Of a DNA stretch of 5,278 bases, positions 1-5,278 are shown piece after piece. Within the stretch, counting starts at the first letter, position 1. Each line of letters starts with the position of its first letter. Made by a program: the position numbers and the translations under genes. Below the pieces are notes generated by a model. It saw only the letters and a list, made by a program, of their open reading frames with translations, made no database searches and was not told where the DNA came from. Source of the DNA: Collinsella sp. (GTDB lineage Bacteria > Actinomycetota > Coriobacteriia > Coriobacteriales > Coriobacteriaceae); the NCBI GenBank assembly GCA_014871545.1, contig WGSR01000118.1, positions 1 through 5,278 on the forward strand. Reading direction: 5' to 3'.

Positions 1-282
1 CAGGTCAAGCAGCTTCGCAGCATGGCCCATCACCTCAACCCCGCCATCATCATCGGTAAGTCCGATGTCAACGAGGGCACCGTCGAGCAGACGGTCGCCT
101 ACCTGGAGAAGCACGAGCTCGTTAAGTGCTCCGTGCTCGATGGCTCCAGCCTTTCCGCCCGCGAGGCCGCCGAGGAGCTCGCCGAGCGTTGCCACGCCGA
201 GGTCGTCCAGGTCATCGGCCGCAAGTTCTCACTGTATCGCGAGTCCTCGCGCAAGGACATCGAGAAGATCAAGCTCGTCTAA
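1..282 (+). CDS. yhbY: YhbY/CRS1-type RNA-binding protein, 5' end outside window
   Basis: This is the C-terminal 93 codons of a small CRS1_YhbY-domain protein. Family members bind RNA through a KH-like fold and associate with the large ribosomal subunit precursor. What is seen: the frame is open from base 1 and reads QVKQLRSMAHHLNP, which matches the normal family N-terminus (E. coli YhbY has KQKQHLKGLAHPLKP at this place). The ATG at 22 is therefore probably an internal methionine and the true start lies upstream. After it come the strand-loop segment IIIGKSDVNEG, the helix ending in HELVKCSV, and the conserved end VQVIGRKFSLYR. The full protein would be about 95-100 aa, the usual family length. 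The loop that is normally GxxG reads GKSD here, so its second glycine is replaced. In many bacteria yhbY sits near obgE, nadD and rsfS, but those genes are not visible here. A terminator follows 37 bases after the stop. The family call is firm; the exact start is unknown. Confidence 0.9.
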   Translation, partial: QVKQLRSMAHHLNPAIIIGKSDVNEGTVEQTVAYLEKHELVKCSVLDGSSLSAREAAEELAERCHAEVVQVIGRKFSLYRESSRKDIEKIKLV

Positions 283-319
283 GAGCCAATGATCCGGCGA
301 TCCAACACATAGCAAGCTT

Positions 320-353
320 ACGGGTGCCCAAGTACTTCGGACGCCCGTTTTTT
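320..353 (+). terminator. Intrinsic terminator of yhbY
   Basis: A hairpin with arms ACGGGTG (320-326) and CGCCCGT (342-348) gives seven pairs including one G-U. It can extend inward by two G-C pairs after a mismatch. The right arm runs straight into six Ts (348-353). It works for + strand transcription. Read on the - strand, the hairpin is not followed by a T-tract, so it is not a clear bidirectional terminator for the convergent regulator gene. Confidence 0.85.
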
Positions 354-3351
354 ATCGCTCGACCAGCATGCGATTGAGCCGCCCCTCCACCAAGCGCTCG
401 TATAGACGCCGCGTCTCGGGCTCGGGCACGCCATTGACCTGCTCCCTCAGGTGGTGCATATGCCCGCTGTACAGCTCGACGATATCGCGCCGCCGCCCCG
501 CCGCACTGTAGACGCGCATGGCGCAGCGCACCATATCCTCACGCGCCGTTTCCTGTCGAAGCCCCGACTCCGCCAGCCAAATCGCCGACTGCAGATCGTT
601 TTCTTCTAGAGCGGCATTTGCTCCCTTAATCATGCAATCGATGTACTTTGACTGCATAATGCGCCGCATGCGCAAAAAGTAGGTGGGATTACAGCCATTG
701 GGAACATACAGCGGTCCGGCATAAAGCTGCTCAATCTTAAGGCACAGCTCAACTAAATGGGGCCCGCGCGCACCCGTGCGATTTCCCAAAACCTCGCGGC
801 TTATCTGGTCAAACAGCCGTACATCGGTCTTGACGTAGTCGCCGTTGAGCCCAATGCATTCATTTTGGATGAGCACGCACGACTTGCCATCCGGCGTCGG
901 TCCCAAAGCCGACCGCAAGCGCGATATCGTCGAGTACAGGTTGTTGCGGGCGCTATTAAACTCGGCATGGGGCCACAGCTCCATGGCCAGCGTCTCACGA
1001 TCGACGAGCGCATCCATGCCCAGCGCAAGCCGCTCGGCAAGCGTCGCCGCCTTCTTGCGGCGCCACATTTTGTCCGTGATGGGAAACCCATCGCGCTCGG
1101 CGCGAAACGCACCAAACATGCGAATCTCGATATGGTCGATGGTATCAACGGCTTCAACCTCGCCGGCCTGGAACAGGCGCTCGCCCTCCCCTTCCAAATC
1201 GTCGCGCAGCGAGTACCGCGACAGCTCGCGCACGGGAAGCTTCTTGCGTATCCTGCCCGCCGGCTCGCCCAGACAATGCATGGCAAGGCGCGCAAAGAGC
1301 CGATACGATGGCTCTAGAATCCCCGCACGATTCATGGACATCCAGGCCGCAAGGTCGCTGTCTCGGCCCGCACAGGCCAAATGCAGCGCCACCATCCAGG
1401 CCTCCGCTCCACCAACCTGCGTCTGGCTTATATCGAGCAACTCCGCTTCCTCGCGCACCGAAACCATCGAGGTGTTACGCAGATATGCCGCGCGCTCCAG
1501 CAGCAATGCGTTATCGCGCATGTACGCAATCGACTCCTCGGCAAGTTTGAGCACTTGGACCGCACGGAACTTTGCATTAACCGGCCGTCCCTCTGCCAGC
1601 GACTGCCAGCCTTCTAGCAACAGCCCAAACAGCTGAATCTGGTTGTCGCGCATGCGCACGGCAAAACGATCGAGCTCGTTGAACGCCGCGTCGTCGGTTA
1701 CCGGCAAGCCGGAAAGGAGCCGCCGTGCCGCCAACACCATGCGCACCCAGATAGCCATCGCCTTAAGCCCACGTACGTCGAGCGCCTCCCGCACCACCGT
1801 CATCTCGTCGTCGCGCTCGTCGGTTCCCGCAAACGACCCGTCAAAGAGCTCCACCAGCATGCTATCGGCCCGTATAACAATCCCCGCGATGTCGAGCTCG
1901 CAGTCGTAGGCCTTGCTCGTTTTGAGCTGCTGTAGAACGCCGCCGTCATCTCCCCGCTCGGTCAGGCACCGCTTGACCTCGATATGCGCAGACAACATAT
2001 CAAGTGCGGTATGGGATGTCTCGATTTCTGGCACGGCCAGGTTCGTAGGAAGCCCAAGCCCGTTGTCCCCATAGCAAACAGCCGTCAGCGTCTGGGCCAC
2101 CCTCCATGAAACAGGGTCTATTTCGCAGGCCGCCCGTTCGCCCCCGCGCTCGATGACCGATGCCATATAGCGAGCGAGCTTTGTATTGGACACGCTGACC
2201 GCTGCCAGATATACGCCAAGCGCTTCGGCAGGCGTTGGCTCTGGAGCCGGATCGTCGGCATCGATCGTGCCCAGCGCCGCTCGGCAGATATCGGCCCCGT
2301 GCCCCGTCAGAGCCAGATCGACCCCATACTGCCCAGCAAGTTCAAGGACCGCTTCACGGTCCAAAAAGGCGTCCGCCAGGCCCATCGCCGCATCGCATCG
2401 GCCCGCCTTAAGCAAAATCCGGGCCGCCCTCGGAACAAGTTCGGGGCGAACCTCGGCCACCAACTTACGCAAGCGCAAGCGTCCGTTATCCTCCGTGCCC
2501 AGACACGTAAAACTCCGCTCGGCGGGATCCAAGCCAAAGATCGGGTAGTCGCGTACAAAATAGGACTGGTCGACCATCGACAGCCTCATCCCGCAAGCCT
2601 CGAGTTCTGCGATATTGCCCTCGCCCATCAAAACCATGAGACATGCCACGCAAAACAGCGCATTATTGTCGAGCGAAGCCAGATCGGCAAGTGCCGCGCC
2701 ATATACGTTGACAATCTCGTTTTCGAGCAGGCCGGCTACGTCGCCTTGGCCATACAGACCCGTCTGCAATGCCGAAACGAGCTCGGGCACGCCCTGCGTG
2801 AGCTGATAAAAGTCGAGCGATGTGCTGATCGAAAACGCCGATGCCCACGCCGAATACTCATAGGCATGCACCTTGAGCATCTGCGCATTGATCTTAACCG
2901 AATCGCCCAGCCCATGAATCAGCTGACGATTTGAAGGACGGCAGGAGATAAAGACCCCTACCCCCATAGCGCGCAGACCGCGAATCCTGTCGATGAGGTC
3001 TTCGGTATCGTGCTGATCGAGGTTTGGCACATTATCAATCGCGATAAGGGAGTGCGGTTTGTCTTTGAGTTCTTCGGTAACCACCTCGAGCTGCATAAAC
3101 ACCTCGCGCCCAATGGCACGATCGGCCTCGATAATCCGCACGGGGCCTCGCGTCGGGTCGCATTTAACCTCATGGGTGTACTGCAGCAGCACCGAGGTCT
3201 TCCCAAACCCGTCGGGCGCATAAAGAACCACGATGCCGGCCTTTCGGCCCTTGGCGATAAGCTCATTCATCAAGCGTTCGCGTCGCACCATATAGCCTCC
3301 GCCCAGCGGCATCAGCTCGAGGTCGTCTATACCGCTCAAATCGTTTACCAT
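352..3351 (-). CDS. Large STAND-ATPase regulator with C-terminal SARP/BTAD domains
   Basis: This 999-aa protein is a predicted cytoplasmic transcriptional regulator; its ligand and target genes are unknown. Domains seen: a MalT/STAND-like NTPase with Walker A APDGFGKTS (residues 45-53), Walker B LIAIDN (102-107) and a CRPSNRQL sensor-like segment (137-144). A long, mostly helical middle (about 200-730) has no motif I can name; such regions in MalT-like proteins hold winged-helix and TPR-like repeats that sense ligand. A SARP/OmpR-type winged helix follows at about 741-855 (IRMFGAFRAERDG, then ELWPHAEFNSARNNLYSTIS and RLRSALG). Last is a BTAD domain at about 870-985 (YAGPLYVPN to PETRRLYERL). 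There is no signal peptide or membrane segment. I chose the ATG at 3351 because GGAGGAG lies just before it; a longer form from TTG at 3402 has no such site. The stop lies inside the yhbY terminator T-tract. AfsR-type SARPs carry the DNA-binding part first, so this order resembles MalT with its head exchanged. Confidence 0.88.
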   Translation of the reverse strand: MVNDLSGIDDLELMPLGGGYMVRRERLMNELIAKGRKAGIVVLYAPDGFGKTSVLLQYTHEVKCDPTRGPVRIIEADRAIGREVFMQLEVVTEELKDKPHSLIAIDNVPNLDQHDTEDLIDRIRGLRAMGVGVFISCRPSNRQLIHGLGDSVKINAQMLKVHAYEYSAWASAFSISTSLDFYQLTQGVPELVSALQTGLYGQGDVAGLLENEIVNVYGAALADLASLDNNALFCVACLMVLMGEGNIAELEACGMRLSMVDQSYFVRDYPIFGLDPAERSFTCLGTEDNGRLRLRKLVAEVRPELVPRAARILLKAGRCDAAMGLADAFLDREAVLELAGQYGVDLALTGHGADICRAALGTIDADDPAPEPTPAEALGVYLAAVSVSNTKLARYMASVIERGGERAACEIDPVSWRVAQTLTAVCYGDNGLGLPTNLAVPEIETSHTALDMLSAHIEVKRCLTERGDDGGVLQQLKTSKAYDCELDIAGIVIRADSMLVELFDGSFAGTDERDDEMTVVREALDVRGLKAMAIWVRMVLAARRLLSGLPVTDDAAFNELDRFAVRMRDNQIQLFGLLLEGWQSLAEGRPVNAKFRAVQVLKLAEESIAYMRDNALLLERAAYLRNTSMVSVREEAELLDISQTQVGGAEAWMVALHLACAGRDSDLAAWMSMNRAGILEPSYRLFARLAMHCLGEPAGRIRKKLPVRELSRYSLRDDLEGEGERLFQAGEVEAVDTIDHIEIRMFGAFRAERDGFPITDKMWRRKKAATLAERLALGMDALVDRETLAMELWPHAEFNSARNNLYSTISRLRSALGPTPDGKSCVLIQNECIGLNGDYVKTDVRLFDQISREVLGNRTGARGPHLVELCLKIEQLYAGPLYVPNGCNPTYFLRMRRIMQSKYIDCMIKGANAALEENDLQSAIWLAESGLRQETAREDMVRCAMRVYSAAGRRRDIVELYSGHMHHLREQVNGVPEPETRRLYERLVEGRLNRMLVER

Positions 3352-3356
3352 GCCCG

Positions 3357-3363
3357 CTCCTCC
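3357..3363 (-). promoter_or_regulatory. Ribosome binding site that fixes the regulator start
   Basis: On the - strand GGAGGAG precedes the ATG at 3351, with seven bases between GGAGG and the ATG. This near-consensus site is why the 999-aa start is preferred over the in-frame TTG 51 bases further upstream. Confidence 0.8.
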
Positions 3364-3451
3364 ACTCGACCGTATGGACACTGTAGCCGCAAGACCATAC
3401 AAGCCGCGCTATGAATAGAGCGCCCTTGTGTTTTAGGTTGTCTTTTGGTAC

Positions 3452-3473
3452 GCAAGCGGCAAGTTTTTGTACA
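3452..3473 (+). repeat. Imperfect direct repeat, copy 1 (regulator-proximal)
   Basis: This 22-base segment matches 17 of 22 positions with the segment at 3698-3719. The core GCGGCAAGTTTTTG (3456-3469) differs at only one base from its partner. On the - strand, towards the regulator gene, it reads CAAAAACTTGCCGC. It lies about 100-120 bases upstream of the regulator's ATG. It could be an operator, but that is inference. Confidence 0.5.
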
Positions 3474-3645
3474 GCGAGGGCCGATTGTTATTAATCCCCC
3501 GACTAATCGGTCTTTAAGCAGGTAAATGAGCTTGTCAGCTTGTCCCATCTAAGCGGCAGTGTAACGCAGATGAACAAGGTTCAGCCATGTCATTCAACTC
3601 GCCTAGCACCCGCTACCGTCTACGACCTTCTAGTGGCATTTTTGC

Positions 3646-3664
3646 ATAGAATCCGGTATAGAAT
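3646..3664 (+). repeat. Short tandem repeat ATAGAAT x2, 12-base period
   Basis: ATAGAAT occurs at 3646-3652 and 3658-3664, separated by CCGGT. A related looser duplication follows: ATCCGG(T/C)AT at 3651-3659 and 3682-3690, each followed by TCAAGCT (3668-3674 and 3694-3700). SARP-type proteins are known to bind short direct repeats of roughly helical-turn spacing, so these may be binding sites. Nothing beyond the repetition supports this. Confidence 0.35.
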
Positions 3665-3697
3665 GAATCAAGCTGTTGGACATCCGGCATTCGTCAA

Positions 3698-3719
3698 GCT
3701 TGCGGCAAGATTTTGGTCA
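3698..3719 (+). repeat. Imperfect direct repeat, copy 2 (regulator-distal)
   Basis: Partner of the segment at 3452-3473, 246 bases away in the same orientation. Its core is GCGGCAAGATTTTG (3702-3715). It overlaps a HindIII-type palindrome CAAGCTTG (3695-3702) and lies just beyond the nagB terminator. Confidence 0.5.
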
Positions 3720-3739
3720 AGTGGGCAAAAAGGGATAGC

Positions 3740-3767
3740 AAAAAGGCCCCCGCAAAGCGGAGGCCTT
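3740..3767 (-). terminator. Intrinsic terminator of nagB
   Basis: On the - strand, arms AAGGCCTCCGC and GCGGGGGCCTT (3757-3767 and 3743-3753) form 11 pairs around a TTT loop, followed by a run of Ts (3744-3740) and a second run of five Ts at 3731-3727. One pair is G-U in the - strand RNA but would be a C-A mismatch in + strand RNA, so the hairpin favours - strand termination. It lies 32 bases after the nagB stop and separates nagB from the regulator gene. Confidence 0.93.
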
Positions 3768-3799
3768 AGGCAAGGCTATGTCGAGCTGCAGGATTCGCG

Positions 3800-4528
3800 C
3801 TACTCGCAGAGCGAAAGGGCGGCCTCGTCGGCAACGACAACGCAGTTGGTGTGCAGTTGCAGGATCGAAGCCGGGCACTCGGGCGTAACCGGACCATAGC
3901 ACATGTCATGCACGGCCTGAGCCTTGGCCTCGCCGTTGGCGACGACCAGGATCATGCGGGCATACATGATGGTCTGGGTACCCATGGTGTAGGCCTGACG
4001 GGGAACATCGTCGATGCTGTCGAACAGGCGGCTGTTGGCCTGAATGGTGCTCTCGGTGAGGTCGACGCAGTGCGTACCCTTGGAGAAGTGGTCATCGGGC
4101 TCGTTGAAGCCGATGTGGCCGTTGTTGCCAATGCCGAGCAGCTGCAGATCAGGGTAACCGGCCTCGGCGACGATCTTGTCGTACTCAGAGCAGGCAGCGG
4201 CGGCGTCGGGGTTGGAGCCATCGGGCACATGCGTGTTGTTCAGGTCGATGTTGATGTGATCGAAGAAGTTCTCACGCATGAAGTAGTGATAGCTCTGGGG
4301 ATCGTCGTGCGAAAGGCCGCGATACTCGTCCAGGTTGTAGGTGCTGACCTCGGCAAAGTCGACGTCGCCCTTCTCATACCAAGCAGCGAGCTGCTTGTAG
4401 GCACCGATCGGGGTGGAGCCGGTGGCAAGGCCCAGCACACAGTCGGGCTTGAGGATAACCTGGGCCGAGATGATATTAGCGGCCTTGCGGCTCATATCCT
4501 CGTAGTCTTTAGCTTTAATGATCTTCAT
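3800..4528 (-). CDS. nagB: Glucosamine-6-phosphate deaminase
   Basis: NagB converts D-glucosamine 6-phosphate and water to fructose 6-phosphate and ammonia in the cytoplasm, feeding amino sugars into glycolysis. The 242-aa product has the length of B. subtilis NagB, without the longer C-terminal tail of the 266-aa E. coli enzyme. Motifs seen: the phosphate-binding segment GLATGSTPIGAY (33-44), NLDEYRGL with catalytic Asp67, and GIGNNGHIGFNEP with His138 and Glu143. The residue equivalent to E. coli Asp141 is Asn136, as in the B. subtilis type. TMGTQTIMYARMILVVANGEAKA (181-203) and the PASILQLH segment (219-226) complete the family pattern. The start at 4528 is supported by AAAGGA six bases upstream and by alignment with the family N-terminus; the frame stays open further upstream but that stretch does not resemble NagB. 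A strong terminator follows. The PTS EIIA gene lies 271 bases upstream on the same strand. No NagR/DasR-type operator was recognised. Confidence 0.97.
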   Translation of the reverse strand: MKIIKAKDYEDMSRKAANIISAQVILKPDCVLGLATGSTPIGAYKQLAAWYEKGDVDFAEVSTYNLDEYRGLSHDDPQSYHYFMRENFFDHINIDLNNTHVPDGSNPDAAAACSEYDKIVAEAGYPDLQLLGIGNNGHIGFNEPDDHFSKGTHCVDLTESTIQANSRLFDSIDDVPRQAYTMGTQTIMYARMILVVANGEAKAQAVHDMCYGPVTPECPASILQLHTNCVVVADEAALSLCE

Positions 4529-4534
4529 TACGCG

Positions 4535-4540
4535 TCCTTT
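4535..4540 (-). promoter_or_regulatory. Ribosome binding site of nagB
   Basis: AAAGGA on the - strand ends six bases before the ATG at 4528. It decides the start within a reading frame that remains open about 350 bases further upstream. Confidence 0.8.
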
Positions 4541-4547
4541 CTCGTAC

Positions 4548-4616
4548 AAGAGAGGCAAGGCTCCCTTACAAGCACTTGCCCGCGGCCCGCGTCGGCCGCA
4601 ACCAACGTGTGCGGCC
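4548..4616 (-). promoter_or_regulatory. Possible alternative-hairpin leader of nagB
   Basis: Three - strand arms compete. GGCCGCA (4610-4616) pairs perfectly with TGCGGCC (4594-4600), and the same middle arm pairs through GCGGCC with GGCCGC (4582-4587). Closer to the gene, AAGGGAG (4561-4567) can pair with CTCTCTT (4548-4554), and this competes with GGCAAG (4575-4580) pairing with CTTGCC (4554-4559). Mutually exclusive pairing is typical of attenuators, but GC-rich DNA also yields such stems by chance. No known riboswitch class is recognised. Confidence 0.25.
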
Positions 4617-4725
4617 ACCAGGGCGAGGTCGCGTAATGTATGTGTCTCGTGTCTAACCGCGTCGAGGCCCCTGCCCGTCCACGGTGACCCAAAGCTGTTT
4701 AGCCTCGGACAAATCCCATCTTGCC

Positions 4726-4759
4726 ACGGAGGGCGTCCTCTTTCAAGGGCGCCCTCCGT
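4726..4759 (-). terminator. 14-bp hairpin after EIIA gene, no T-tract
   Basis: Arms 4726-4739 and 4746-4759 form 14 continuous pairs with one G-T and a six-base loop. It starts 40 bases beyond the stop of the EIIA gene. Neither strand has a T-run after the stem, so it is not a classical intrinsic terminator. It may act as a U-less terminator, or as a 3'-end barrier that stabilises the EIIA mRNA while allowing some read-through to nagB. Confidence 0.5.
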
Positions 4760-4799
4760 AAACGTGTTTGAATTGTAGGCTAATGGCCACGTGCACTTG

Positions 4800-5278
4800 C
4801 TAGCGCTCGCGAGCAACGATGAGTTGGTCCATCTCTTCGACATGCACGCCAACGGAGCCCTTGATGCTTGAGAACTCAACGGAGTTGCACACCAAGATGG
4901 GAACCGTCACATCGTAGCCCTCGGCAGCAATTGCCTCGCGATCGAACTCAATGAGTACATCACCCTTATGGACGATGTCACCCACTTGCGCATGTACGGT
5001 AAAGTGCTTGCCCTCGAGCTGAACAGTGTCCAAACCAACGTGGATGAGCACGTCCAAGCCATCGACCGTGTTAAGCGCAACGGCGTGTCCCGTGGGAAAA
5101 ATGGCCTCGACCTTGGCATCAGCCGGTGCAATCACGCGCGTTCCGGTGGGCCGAATCGCCACGCCCTGGCCCAAAAGGCCGGTGGCAAACGTCTGGTCGT
5201 TTACCTCGGAAAGCGGAATGACGTCGCCCGAGATGGGAGCATCCAGCGTAAGGACTCGACCACGCATACCAAAAGACC
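4800..5278 (-). CDS. crr: PTS glucose-type EIIA component, 5' end probably outside window
   Basis: This is an EIIA-Glc family protein. It takes phosphate from HPr and passes it to an EIIB domain during sugar uptake, acting in the cytoplasm at the membrane transporter. Motifs seen (numbered from the Met at 5267): APISGDVIPLSEV (10-22), GQGVAIRPTG (33-42), and the two active-site histidines in FPTGHAVAL (His61) and VLIHVGLDTVQLEG (His76, the expected phosphorylated residue). GDVLIEFD (102-109) and the final strands follow. The family usually has about 150-170 aa, and 155 aa are visible from the ATG at 5267. No Shine-Dalgarno-like sequence lies in the 11 bases before that ATG, and the frame stays open to the window edge (SFG before Met), so the start may lie further upstream. 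It could also be the C-terminal EIIA domain of a larger permease. nagB follows on the same strand. The domain call is firm; the symbol and substrate are less certain. Confidence 0.9.
   Translation of the reverse strand, partial: SFGMRGRVLTLDAPISGDVIPLSEVNDQTFATGLLGQGVAIRPTGTRVIAPADAKVEAIFPTGHAVALNTVDGLDVLIHVGLDTVQLEGKHFTVHAQVGDIVHKGDVLIEFDREAIAAEGYDVTVPILVCNSVEFSSIKGSVGVHVEEMDQLIVARER

Larger units (their letters stand above)
3364..3742. other. Non-coding upstream region of the regulator gene
   Basis: About 380 bases without a credible gene, visibly richer in A and T than the flanking coding DNA. It should hold the promoter for the regulator (- strand). The best -35-like hexamer is CTGACA on the - strand (3533-3538), but the -10 candidate 16 bases on, TAAAGA, is weak. 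A second weak pair on the - strand is TTGATT with TATGCA, 17 bases apart (about 3641-3669). I do not call a promoter. The region also holds the repeats listed separately and a CCGATT/AATCGG inverted repeat (3481-3486 and 3505-3510) around an 18-base loop. No tRNA-like or other RNA fold was recognised. Confidence 0.6.
4529..4799 (-). other. Hairpin-rich gap between the EIIA gene and nagB
   Basis: This 271-base stretch holds no convincing gene. On the - strand it contains, in order, a long perfect hairpin (4726-4759), a featureless middle, and a GC-rich segment with competing short hairpins (4548-4616) just before the nagB ribosome binding site. A -10-like TACAAT lies at 4772-4777 but has no matching -35 element at 16-18 bases. 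TACATT near 4640 is likewise unsupported. The nagB promoter therefore cannot be placed by eye. The octamer GCAAGTGC occurs twice on the - strand (4793-4800 and 4572-4579). Confidence 0.55.

Noticed and set aside
845..1636. 263-aa + strand frame opposite the regulator gene
   Set aside because: A Ser/Arg/Ala-rich antisense shadow of the regulator's well-conserved SARP region.
3352..3402. 17-residue N-terminal extension of the regulator from a TTG start
   Set aside because: There is no ribosome binding site before the TTG, while the ATG at 3351 has a near-perfect one; the extension adds no recognisable sequence.
3403..3740. Search for a tRNA, small RNA or mobile-element end in the intergenic region
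   Set aside because: No T-loop or anticodon-arm pattern, no terminal inverted repeats and no transposase remnant were seen; the repeats are direct and too short for an insertion-sequence signature.
3540..3899. 119-aa + strand frame starting in the regulator's upstream region
   Set aside because: It runs through the nagB terminator and into antisense of the nagB 3' end; the protein is low in recognisable structure and has no clear ribosome binding site.
4529..4574. Possible 15-codon GTG leader peptide ending in TAATG at the nagB start
   Set aside because: The stop-start overlap is neat, but there is no ribosome binding site before the GTG and no meaningful residue bias in the peptide.
3851..4636. 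261-aa + strand frame opposite nagB
   Set aside because: A shadow of nagB: its Val/Gly-rich composition is what antisense of GC-rich codons gives, and it matches no family I know.
4529..4879. In-frame upstream extension of nagB, giving a 359-aa protein overlapping the EIIA gene
   Set aside because: The extra residues do not resemble NagB, would overlap the EIIA coding region, and a good ribosome binding site plus family alignment fix the start at 4528.

Overview
The window looks like chromosomal DNA from a moderately high-GC, low-complexity-free Actinobacterium, most probably a gut Coriobacteriia member of the Collinsella type. This is inferred from gene content (a large SARP/BTAD-type regulator beside PTS and amino-sugar genes), GC-rich codon use, and AAGGA/GGAGG ribosome binding sites. 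No rRNA, tRNA or other marker is present to prove the taxonomy.

Layout, left to right. (1) At the left edge is the 3' part of a small YhbY/CRS1-type RNA-binding protein gene on the + strand, closed by an intrinsic terminator. (2) Converging on it from the - strand is a 999-codon regulator gene. It has a STAND/MalT-like ATPase at the N terminus, a long helical middle, and a SARP-type winged helix plus BTAD domain at the C terminus. Its stop codon lies inside the T-tract of the yhbY terminator. (3) Upstream of the regulator is about 390 bp of AT-richer non-coding DNA holding imperfect direct repeats and, at its far end, a strong terminator for the next gene. (4) nagB (glucosamine-6-phosphate deaminase, 242 aa) lies on the - strand, with a 271-bp, hairpin-rich gap upstream. 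(5) At the right edge, also on the - strand, is a PTS glucose-type EIIA gene (crr-like), whose true start is probably just outside the window.

Functionally, the EIIA protein and NagB fit one theme. EIIA passes phosphate to incoming PTS sugars (possibly amino sugars), and NagB turns glucosamine-6-phosphate into fructose-6-phosphate and ammonia for glycolysis. They share a strand and could be partly co-transcribed, although a 14-bp hairpin without a T-tract sits between them. The large regulator has its own upstream region and is separated from nagB by a terminator, so a direct regulatory link is possible but not shown. The yhbY fragment belongs to an unrelated ribosome-biogenesis locus to the left.

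I see no mobile element, CRISPR array or clear new multi-gene system. The points most worth checking are the regulator's inverted domain order, the repeats in its upstream region, and the alternative hairpins in the nagB leader.
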